A stretch of DNA of 64,000 nucleotides, from contig NC_065570.1 of assembly GCF_937616625.2 (NCBI RefSeq), positions 25,258,046-25,322,045 of the forward strand. Reading direction: 5' to 3'. Both the position numbers and the translations under genes were made by a program. The notes under the pieces were generated by a model. That model did no database searches. It saw only the letters and a list, made by a program, of their open reading frames with translations, and had not been told where the DNA came from. Source of the DNA: Mercurialis annua (lineage: Eukaryota; Streptophyta; Magnoliopsida; Malpighiales; Euphorbiaceae). Below are positions 37,022-46,531 of this stretch, in pieces; position 1 is the stretch's first letter, and the number at the start of each line of letters is the position of its first letter.

Positions 37022-39387
37022 ATGCTTATGTCGCGTCACAAGTCTCTCTAACGCGTCGTTCCGATTACCTAAGCATGGTTAGGTTATATTATGCAAAGTG
37101 TGCGTGAAAAATGATAATAGATTAGTATGTCGCGTCTCAAGTCTATTAAAATTGTCATTCCAATTACTTAAGCATGGTTAGGTTTTACGCAGAGTGTGCG
37201 TAAAAAATGACAATAGATTAGTATGTTGCGTCTTAAGTCTATTAAACGCGTCGTTCTGATTACCTAAGCATAGTTAGGTTATATTACGCAAAGTGTGCGT
37301 GAAACGTGAAGCTAGATTAGTATGTCGCTTCTCAAGTCTCTTTAACGCGTCATTTCGATTACCTAAGCATTGTTAGGTTATATTACGCAAGGTGTGCGTG
37401 AAAAGTGACGCTAGATTAGTATGTCATGTCTCAAGGCTCTTTAATGTGTCGTTACAATTACATAATCGTCGTAGGCTATATTACACAAAGTGTGCATGAA
37501 AAGTGACGCTACATTAGTATGCCGCATCTCCAGTCTCTTTAACGCGTCATTTCGATTACCATGCTTATGTCGCGTCATAAGTGTCTCTAACGCATTATTC
37601 CGATTACCATAAGCATGATTAGGTTATAGTACGCAAAGTGAGCGTAAAAAGCAACAATAGATTACTATGTCGCATCTCAACTCTATTTAACGCGTAGTTC
37701 CGATTACCTAAACATGGTTACGTTATATTAAGCAAAGTGTGCATGAAAAGTGACGCTAGATTAGTATGTCGCGTCTCAATTCTCTTTAACGTGTTGTTCG
37801 GATTATCTAATCATGGTTAGGTTATATTACGTAAAGTGTGCGTGAATAGTGACAATGGATTAGTATGTTGCATCTCATTGGATTAGTATGTCGCGTCTCA
37901 AATCTCTTCAATGCGTAGTTTCGATTACCATGCTTATCTTGCGTCACAAGTCTCTCTAGTGCATTGTTCCGATTACCTAAGCATGGTTAGGTTATAGTAA
38001 GAAAAGTGAGCGTGAAAAGTAATAATAGATTAGTATGCCGCGTCTCATTTCTCTTTAACGCGTCGTTCCGATTACCTAAGCATGGTTAGGTTATATTACG
38101 CAAAGTTTGCGTGAAAAGTGACGCTAGATTAGTATATCGCGTCTCAAGTCTCTGTAACGCGTTGTTTGGATTACCATGCTAATGTCGCGTGAAAAGTCTC
38201 TCTGACGCGTTGTTTCGATTACCATGCTAATGTCGCGTCAAAAGTCTCTCTGACGCGTAGTTTCGATTACCTAAGCATGGTTATGTTATAGTACACAAAG
38301 TGTACGTGAAAAGGATCAATAGATTAGTAAGTCGCATCTCAAGTCTCTTTAACGCGTCCTTCCGATTACCTAAGTATGGTTAGGTTATATTATGCAAAGT
38401 GTGCATGAAAAGTGACGCTATATTATTGTGTCGACTCTCAAGTCTCTTTAATGCGTCGTTCCGAATACCTAAGCATGGTTAGGTTATATTACGCAAAGTG
38501 TGCGTTAAAAGTGACGCTAGATTAGTATGGCGCGTCTCGAGTCTCTTTAACATGTCGTTTCGATTAGCATGCTTATGTCGCATCACAATTCTCTTTATCG
38601 CTTTGTTCCGATTACCTAAGCATGCTTAGGTTATAGTACGCAAAGCGTGCGTGAAAAGGATTGCTAGATTAGTATGTCGCATCTCAAGTCTCTTTAACGC
38701 GTCGTTCCGATTATCTAAGGATGGTTAGGTTATATTATGCAAAGTGTGCGTGAAGAGTTACACTAGATTAGTATGTCACGTCTAAAGTCTCTTTAACGCA
38801 TCGTTCCGATTACCTAAGCGTGGTTAGGTTATATTACACAAAGTGTGCGTAAGGCGACGCTAGATTACTATGGCGCGTCTCGAGTCACTTTAACGCGTCG
38901 TTTCGATTACCATGCTTATTTCGAGTCACAATTCTTTCTAACGCATCGTTCCGATTACCTAAGAATGGTTAGGTTATATTACGCAAAGTGTGCGTAAAAT
39001 GACAATAGATTAGTATATCCCGTCTCAAGTCTATTCTACGCGTCGTTCCTATTTCAAAGCATGGTTAGGTTATATTACGCAAGGTGTGCATGAAAAGTGA
39101 CGCTAGATTAGTTTGTCGCGTCTCAAGGCTCTTTCATACGTCGTTCCGATTACCTAAGCATGGTTAGGTTATACTACGCAGTGTTGGCGTGAAAAGTGAC
39201 GCTAGATTTGTATTTCGCGTCTCAAGTCTCTGTATCACGTTGTTTCGAATACCATGCTTATGTCGCGTCAAAAATCTCTCTAACGTGTCGTTCCGATTAC
39301 CTAAGCATGGTTAGGTTAAGATTAGTATGTCGCGTCTTAAGCCTATCTAACGCGTCGTTCCGATTACCTAAGTATGGTTAGGTTATT
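36980..39387 (-). repeat. Sat1 99-bp satellite array, reverse tract 2
   Basis: Reverse-orientation Sat1 from the fold-back to the end of the family. It includes three successive 48-bp partial units at about 38158-38265 (CGTTTCGATTACCATGCTAA type) and a truncated monomer at 39317. The satellite stops at GGTTAGGTTATT (39376-39387), after which retroelement sequence begins. Confidence 0.96.
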
Positions 39388-39700
39388 GTTATGGATCAGC
39401 CTACACATGATGTTACATATGAAGTTTAACATAATGACAACGAGCATGAAGCATATCATCAACGAAGCAAGATGCAAGTTCAAGACTTTTCTAATCCAAT
39501 CAGCACGCCTCAAGGACCAATAACCAGATCTCAATCGAAGAAGCTTTATAAGGCCTTAATTCATCATCTACAAGGGTTAGTGAATATGGCAAACGAAGGC
39601 TTACAAGGACAACACAATTTTGGAACGAGAACAGCTCATGTTCAATACAACTTAAGTCAAGTCCAACCTATTAATGGGTCTATTAAGTTTACAATGGGCT
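39388..39700 (+). pseudogene. C-terminal tail of a Ty3/gypsy-type polyprotein (remnant)
   Basis: The frame through 39472 reads HEAYHQRSKM, then TPQGPITRSQSKKLYKALI. A G-P-I/M-T-R-[SA]-x-[SA]-K-K/R motif is typical of the extreme C-terminus of plant Ty3/gypsy polyproteins, just before the 3' LTR. An in-frame TAA lies upstream (about 39429), and no integrase or chromodomain precedes it because Sat1 starts at 39387. It is therefore a severed end, not a gene. The open frame runs on to 39768, but its last third probably reads into the LTR. Confidence 0.65.
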
Positions 39701-40155
39701 GTATTTATCATGGCTCGTTAATTAAGTATCTTTATTTATATTTTGAATGGGCTGAACGAATTTGTTAATTAAAAGCTCATAGATTTAGTTATCATTTTTA
39801 TTTAGGGTTTTGTAAAGGCTATAAATATGTCTTTACTAAATCAGTTAGACAGATTTTGATATTTTGAAAACCTAAAAGCTGTTTGCTTGTTTTCTTTGTG
39901 TTCTTGAGTAGAATACATGCTTTAAGGAACATTCAAGTAGATTGATAATCTTCTTGTGGAGTGTTTCGAAATTGGAATTCATAATGAAAAATTCAGTTTT
40001 CTTAATTCTAATTCTTTCGATCATCTAAGTAATCTATTAATCTAACCTTTCTTAGGGGTTGTTGCTGAATTTATTTTCAGGGTTTTTAAGTTAATGTTTT
40101 GGGGGTTCGTATACATAAAGGGGTTCTCAGGCTTATTCTTGGAGGTTCTATATCA
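39700..40155 (+). repeat. LTR of the Ty3/gypsy-type element (left end uncertain)
   Basis: The right end is fixed at TATATCA (40149-40155), two bases before a primer-binding site. A TATA box CTATAAATATG (TATAAATA at 39830-39837) sits in the expected place, preceded by TTTAGGGTTTTGTAAAGG. The left end is not certain; TGTATTTATC near 39701 is a candidate. A length near 450 bp suits short-LTR gypsy families. Confidence 0.6.
39830..39837 (+). promoter_or_regulatory. TATA box of the gypsy-type LTR
   Basis: TATAAATA in the context GGCTATAAATATGTC, about 325 bp before the LTR end. It would give an R/U5 region of roughly 290 bp. Confidence 0.6.
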
Positions 40156-40157
40156 TT

Positions 40158-40169
40158 TGGTATCAGAGC
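40158..40169 (+). other. Primer-binding site (initiator-Met tRNA)
   Basis: TGGTATCAGAGC follows the LTR end after TT. It is the same primer sequence as in the copia element at 8998, but a TT spacer is the usual gypsy arrangement. Confidence 0.9.
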
Positions 40170-40931
40170 TTTGTATCTAGATCAGGTTTTATCCATCTTT
40201 TTTTTATTGATTCTGAATTGCTTATTATTCTTGTTTTTCTGAAATACAGATCTGGGTAATTGAGAAAAAAATCAAAAAAAATACAAAAGGAAGTTAAAAA
40301 AAAGGGGAGTGAAACTCAAAATTTGATAATCTGGAATTAACAAAAAAAAATAGAAGACAAGTGATCAAAACAAAAAGGGGTAAAATTCAGAATTTGGTGA
40401 TTACTGTCATATTTGGGTCTTACTTATCATTGATTGTCTAATGTTCTAAACTAAGTCTGAATTGATTTCCTAAATTATATATTTCATTGTTTTGTACTCC
40501 TGAATTGCATAGTTTTCCAATTAAGGAATATTTTCTCTTTTGGCAGATTTGGTTATATTCTTTAAACTACCTTTTTGTTTGACTCTTCATATTTCTGTTT
40601 GTTTCACATGTCTTTTGCCTCTATTTGAGTTTTCATAATTTATTGGCTCTTGTTTTTATTTTTTTTAATAGATTTGCTTCAAACTGATTTTTTTCTGCAA
40701 ATTTCAGTTTCGTAATACTACTCGAAACTACTTGAATTATTCTGAATGTGTGATTCACCTAAGAACATAAAGGAAATAGCTAGAGTGGTGTGAGAAAGCC
40801 CTGAGTGAAAAAAAAAATACTTGAGTTTAAACACGAGAGACCATCCCCATCTTTTGAGTGAAACACGTAAGGGAGTACTGGTGAGGTTTTCAATTATTAA
40901 TTTTTTTCTTTTGAACCTTCTTTTTGCAGAA
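40170..40931 (+). other. A/T-rich retroelement leader with a splice-acceptor-like end
   Basis: Untranslated leader between primer site and gag, with A runs (40264-40380) and then T-rich stretches. It ends TTTTTTTCTTTTGAAC..TTTTTGCAG, which looks like a polypyrimidine tract plus 3' splice site, directly before the AA-ATG of gag. I see no reliable donor. No gene is visible here. Confidence 0.5.
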
Positions 40932-42241
40932 ATGGAAAATCAGAATGAACATAATGATGGTGTTCATGTCGATGAAGCTATGCTTCGTCGGGCGCAACAA
41001 GGAGAATTCACATGTTTTCAAAGAACAATGGAGGCTATGAGAGAAGCCTTAGAGCGCATAGATACGAGGTTGGGAGTTGTTGAAAGAGCAGTGCCGAATC
41101 AAAATTAGGAGAATAGGGAGGGCAGAAATCATATACCTGAAGTTAATGATTTGGCAAATGATGACAATTATAATGATGAATATGAAGAGGAGGTGATGGC
41201 TAGAATGGGTGTACCAAGAGGTAGAGGTAGAAGAGGCCGAGGTTTAGGTAGGGGCAGAGGAAGAGTACTAGAAAATATTTTCTATGGTAGGAACCGAGGT
41301 AATGATGAATTTGTAGATAGAAATTTTGGCAGCATTAAACATAAAATTCCTCATTTTCAAGGAAAACCATATCCAGAGGCTTATTTACAATGGGAAAAAC
41401 AGGTGGAGCTAATATTTGATTGTCATCAGTTTAGTGAGGAAAAGAAGGTTAAGTTGGAGGTTACTAAATTTTCAGATTATGCTATCGCTTGGTGGGATCA
41501 CTTGGTGACTAATAGAAGGCGAAATTTGGAGTACCCAATTGACACTTGGTCTGATTTGAAGTCTGAAATGAGAAAGTGATTTGTGCCGAAGCATTTCCAC
41601 AGGGAACTTGTGCAAAAACTTCAAACTCTTAAAACAGGGTAGTAGGAGGGTGGATGATTACTACAAGGAGTTGGAAATGATCATGACTAGGGCTGACATA
41701 GTGGAAGATGTGGAAAATACTATGGCGCAATTTTTGGCTGGTTTGAATAAGGAGATAGCTGACCGAGTGGATTTGCAACCTTATGGGGATTTAGAAGAAA
41801 TGGTTGACATAGCTGTTAAGGTGGAAAAACAACTCCAGGGCAGAGGTGTTGCAAGGTATGCTTCCAAACCTTATTCTAATTCGAATCAAAGTTGGAAAAA
41901 GGATTGGAAGAGTGATATCAAGGGAAGTAGTAAGAGTACTCATGATGTGTCAAAAGGAAAGGCAGATTCAACTTTTAAAAGTAAAATCTAAAGCCGATGA
42001 GCCAAAAGGGAGAAATAGAGATATTAAGTGTTTGAAATGTCAAGGAGTAGGTCATATCAGCAAAGAATGTCATAATAGGAGAACTATGACCCTACGCAAT
42101 GGTGAGATAGTGACTGATGAAGAAGATGGCAACAATGAAAGCGATGAGAATGAGATGTCTGATTTGGAGTATAGTGATGGGAGCATAGAAGAGCCGTTTC
42201 GAGGTGATGTCCTGGTTACAAGACGTACTCTTAGTACTCAA
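40932..42241 (+). pseudogene. Broken Ty3/gypsy-type gag with CCHC zinc knuckle
   Basis: The start at 40932 (MENQNEHNDG, context AGAAATGG) is preferred over an upstream ATG in the leader. Domains in order: N-terminal helix with EAMREALERIDTRLG; an acidic stretch DDNYNDEYEEE; an Arg/Gly-rich segment (GRGRRGRGLGRGRGR, about 41217-41266); a retrotransposon gag core (HKIPHFQGKPYPEAYLQW ... YAIAWWDHL, about 41338-41505); then VDDYYKELEM, a basic linker, and the zinc knuckle CLKCQGVGHISKEC (CX2CX4HX4C, about 42030-42071), followed by RRTMTLRNGEI. Breaks are a TAG at 41106, a TGA at 41577, a +1 shift in the A run near 41632 and another near 41985. Both stops fit single C-to-T changes (CAG, CGA). The frame stays recognisable across breaks, so decay is recent. 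Protease and the rest of pol are absent. Confidence 0.85.
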
Positions 42242-42414
42242 TTGATCAAAGTGCAAAATAAGATCATACATTGTTTATTATTGAGGGAGGTTGAGCAGCT
42301 AAACAAGTCTGAGTTGTGGTTTGAGGTTGGCGGTCATAGGCTGAAATTCGGAATCGACGAATTTGCTTTTTTCTCGGGTTTAAACTGTCAGGTGACAGCA
42401 GTAAGTATGCCAAA
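42242..42414 (+). pseudogene. DUF1985-like fragment joined in frame to gag
   Basis: Directly after the gag text VTRRTLSTQ, the same frame reads LIKVQNKIIHCLLLREVEQL, then ELWFEVGGHRLKFGIDEFAF and FSGLNC. The pattern LLLR..., E-L/I-W-F-x-[VI]-[GN]-G, R-F/K-F...E-F-A and G-L-N-C is characteristic of plant DUF1985. That domain is mostly found in Ulp1-protease-carrying transposons and their host-like derivatives. Only the domain's core of about 50 residues is present; no C48 protease follows, because LTR sequence begins near 42415. The open frame runs to 42568, but the tail is LTR DNA. Assignment rests on motif recall, not on a search. Confidence 0.6.
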
Positions 42415-44732
42415 GTTACCACCGACCACACTTAATCCATTACCAGAGTCCCGAGAGCTGAGCTACACCAAGTTACTCTACTGGGTCCCGAGAGCTAGGC
42501 TACCACCGAGTTATCCCTACATATCACATACCTTATCTAGATCAATGCCGGTGCGCACGCAGTCCTAATGAAGCCCATCAGGTAGCATGTTCCAACTAAG
42601 AGCCATAATGGAAAAACAGTTCGCAATTGTACGTATACAATATATAGATATTAAAATAAAAGTTTACTTAATAAAGCGGTAAATATTAAGTACAAACTCA
42701 CTGCTTGCTAATCCACGTGATAACCTGGTAAGCAACTAATCCTGGTTTGTCTCCTAAGCACGAACAATCGACAAGTCTAACAATGTGTAAATAATAAATT
42801 AAAAACGAACCCTAACTCTAAAGAGTACAAAAGACCACATAGGACTAGCACAACACAACAAAGTCAAAGCACAAACTAAAGCAGATTGATTACACAAACA
42901 CTAACAATATGCCAAAACCCCAAAACAGGTTAAGCCCTATTGAGTTCCATTTGAAAACATAATCCGGAAACCTTTTTAATCTATTTGGTAAAACATTTCA
43001 AAAGCCAAAATTGTACTTAGCCGAGTCAACCAAGACTTCCAAGCTTAACTCACATGTCGGGCGACCCAAGTCTAACCCGATCCAATATAACCAAGTTGTA
43101 AACCAATGTTTAAAAATCCAGAATCAATTAATAATCCAAAACCCAAGTTTGAAAAGCAAGGAACTCAACATCACTTAACTAACCAATTAATCAACACGTA
43201 ACAAAGTGTTTGATAAAATCCATAATGAACAAACACGCTTTAATAGACAACACAAGTCAAAACATGCCTTAGCAAACAAATTAACAATAAGTGTATTCCT
43301 CATACCCAAGCAATGTCAATAACCAAACTAACCACCACAATCAAAGTATAACATTATCCTAAAAACATTATACAAAACATTTAAATTAAGCCAAAACAGT
43401 TTACATGCATTCATCAACATACCAACTCATTTAACAATCACCAAACTTGGATTCGAAACAACAATAGATAGCCCAATAATTTTGAATCGCAAAGACATGC
43501 AAATCAGCCCTATAATCATGCTTGGACAAATCTAGGCAACCAATCAATTTATAATATCCAAATGAATCCATAATTCTAAACCACACATGAACTAACAATT
43601 GGATAACTCAATTCCGATTCAAATTAACCAACCAAGAACATACGAGTCAATTATCACAAAGAATGACAAATTGATGCATCAATCGGCGTTATACATAATC
43701 CTCCTAATATGAATCAACAATAATAAAATCCAATTATTAATAACATGATAATTTAGTTATGGACAGTTCTAATCAATTCAAAACAGTTTATACATAAAGC
43801 AATACGAAATTGTGAATTTAAGGTAACCGATTCTTGATTTGATTCAATAAACATGCAATGGATGATAACAATAATATCAACATAATAAATCAACCCTACA
43901 ACATGTAAGAACAGCCACTATTCATCCAAACCATAGTCACAACAAACAACATCACAAAATATGAACAACAACACCACAACACAACAATCAAATTGAGTAA
44001 AAGGATTCGATACCTTGTCAATCCAAAGAGTAAGAAAATCTCAGAAACAAGGTAGATCCAACACTACAAGAACGAAATCAAAAGACAAGATGAACCACTA
44101 ATCGAATCAAATGATGATTCAAAGTTTTGGAATGAAAAGAGATGGATTAATCACTTACCAATTGATTGAGGCACCAAAGATCGAGTGAGAAACGTTTAGA
44201 AAGAGTTTAGAATGAGTTTAGGGTTTCTAAAATCTAAAGGGGGCTGATTAGGTCGTAGAAACGGAGTTTAAATATACAAAAACGAAGCTGACCGGACCTA
44301 CGGCCGGTTCTACCCAGCATGTCCGGTTATAGGGCCGTTTGACCCACTGTTCTAACCAAAAACAAAGTGGACCAAGCATGATTATAGGGCTGATTTGAAA
44401 GGGCAGCCCGATCCGACGGTTCAATTGGGAGATATGTACGTTTTACTACAGCATGGCAGATTTGAAAAACATGCAAACATTGTTTCGATAACAACTCGGA
44501 AATAAATCAATTTAACATCAAATACTTAGAGGCTCAAGGGATACACATAAGCCACTCAACATAACACAACCAAGGCACCACATATGCTAATCCGAACATA
44601 TATCAATCCGAAAATAAGTTGGAATCACAACGAGAACATGCCGAAGCGAAAACACAACCAAAGTCCATAACAAACCAAATTTAATCGAACAACCAAACCA
44701 TCAAAGCAAGTTTGAAAACACGGGATATTACA
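42415..44732 (-). repeat. Truncated LTR-like element, family L1, copy B
   Basis: Read on the minus strand it begins TGTAATATCCCGTGTTTTC at 44732 and runs leftward until cut off at 42415 by the gag-DUF1985 join. It shares its distal part with copy C at 46532-48657: GTTACCACCGACCACACTTA (42415/47159), repeated CCGAGAGCTRRGCTAC boxes, TTTACTTAATAAAGCGGTAA, and CTCACATGTCGGGCGACCCA (43051/47796). A TATA-like TATATTTAA on the minus strand (44268-44276) is followed by a CT-rich leader and a GGTAAGT donor-like site, as expected of an LTR U3/R/U5. No coding frame is seen in it. Alternative: part of an internal region rather than LTR. Confidence 0.6.
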
Positions 44733-46531
44733 GTTTCGTAATGTTTGTAAACGTTTGGCTTAAATGGCTAAAAAGGTAAAACGCTTGGATTTGTTTCGTA
44801 ACGTATGTAAACTTTTGGCTTTGTTTCGTAACGTTTGTAAACGTTTGCCTTAAATTTCTAAAAATGTGAAACATTTTGATTTGTTTCGTAATGTTTTAAA
44901 CGTTTTGTTTTGTTTCGTATCGTTTTTAAAAGTTTTGCTTAAATCGCTAAAATGGGAAAACGTTTGGATTTGTTTCCTAACGTTTGTAAACGTTTGGCTT
45001 AAATCGCTAAAAAGGTGAAACGTCTAGATTTGTTTCGTAACGTTTTTTGGCTTAAATTGCTAAAACGGTGAAACGCTTGTATTTGTTTCATAACGTTTTA
45101 AACATTTGGCTTAAATCGCTAAAAAGGAGAAACGTTTGTTTTTGTTTCGTAACGTTTGTAAACGTTCAACTAAAATCACTAAAAAGGTGAAACGTTCGGT
45201 TTAATTTCAAAATGTTTGGCTTAAATCGCTAAAATGGGAAAACGTTTGGATTTGTTTCGTAACGTTTGTAAATGTTTGGCTTAAATCGCTAAAAAGGTGT
45301 AATGTTTGGATTTGTTTCGTAATGTTGGTAAATGTTTGGCTTATATCGCTAAAAAGGTGAAACGTTTGGATTTGTTTCGTAACGTTTTATACGTTTGGCC
45401 TAAATCGCTAAAATGGAGAAACATTTGGATTTGTTTCGTAACGTTTGTTAACGTTTGACTTAAATCGCAAAAGAGGTGAAACATTTGGATTTGTTTTGTA
45501 ACGTTTATAAACGTTTGGCTTATATTGCTAAAAAGATGAAACGCTTGGATTTGTTTCGTAACGTTTGTAAACGTTTGGCTTAAATCGCTAAAAAGGTGAA
45601 ACGGTTGGATTTGTTTCATAAAGTTTGTAAACGTTTGGCTTCAATCGCAAAAAAGGGGAAACATTTGGATTTGTTTCGTAACGTTTGTAATCGTTTGGCT
45701 TAAATCGCTAAAATGAGGAAACGTTTGGATTTGTTTCATAACGCTTGTAAACGTTTGGCTTAAATCGCGAAAAAGGTGAAACGTTTGGATTTGTTTCGTA
45801 ACGTTTGTAAACGTTTAGCTTAAATCTCTTAAATGGGTAAATGTTTGGATTTGTTTTGTAACGTTCATAAACATTTGGATTGGTTTTTAATGTTTGTAAA
45901 CGTTTAGTTTTGTTTCGTAACATTTATAAATGTTTGGCTTAAATCGCTAAAATGGGGAAAGGTTTGGATTTGTTTCTTAACGTTTGTAAACGTTTGGCTT
46001 CAATCGTTAAAAAGGTGAAACATTTGGATATGTTTTGTGACGTTTATAAACGTTTGGCTTAAATTGCTTAAAATGTGAAAAGTTTGTTTTTGTTTCGTAA
46101 CGTTTGTAAATGTTTGGATTTGTTTCGCAACGTTTGTAAATGTTTGTAAACGTTTGGCTTAAATCGCTAAAAAGGTGAAACGTTTGGATCTGTTTCGTAA
46201 TGTTTGTAAGCGTTTGGGTTAAATCGCTAAAATGGGGAAACGTTTGGATTTGTTTCATAACGTTTGTAAACGTTTGGATTTGTTTCATAATGTTTGTAAA
46301 CGTTTTGTTTTATTTCGTAACGTTTATAAACGCTTGACTTAAATCGCTAAAATGTGGAAACATTTGGATTTGTTTCGCAACGTTTATAAACGTTTTGCTT
46401 CAATCGCTAAAAAGGTGAAACTTTTGGATTTGTTTCGTAATGTTTGTAAACGTTTGGCTTAAATTTCTAAAAACGTGAAACGTTTGTTTTTGTTCCGTAC
46501 TGTTTGTGAACGTTTGGATTTATTTCGTAAC
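44733..46531 (+). repeat. Sat2 60-bp satellite island
   Basis: About 30 tandem units of 60 bp: GTTTCGTAAC, GTTTGTAAAC, GTTTGGCTTA, AATCGCTAAA, AAGGTGAAAC, GTTTGGATTT. Several 30-bp short units occur (for example 46250-46310). It is bounded by LTR ends on both sides (ACA at 44732, TG at 46532), and it has the same orientation as the large Sat2 array. It is thus a piece of that array cut off by retroelement insertions. Minus-strand frames with a 20-residue repeat are period artefacts. Confidence 0.95.

Noticed and set aside
1..39387. Telomere-like CCTAACC in each Sat1 unit
   Set aside because: A single 7-base match per 99 bp without tandem CCCTAAA repeats; not telomeric DNA.
39472..39768. 98-residue open frame as a stand-alone gene
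   Set aside because: Its first half matches a gypsy polyprotein tail and its end reads into LTR sequence; it lacks its own start context or promoter.
42400..42568. Proline-rich tail of the gag-DUF1985 frame as protein sequence
   Set aside because: The underlying DNA is the L1 LTR-like repeat also found at 47159 onwards, so the open frame is accidental there.
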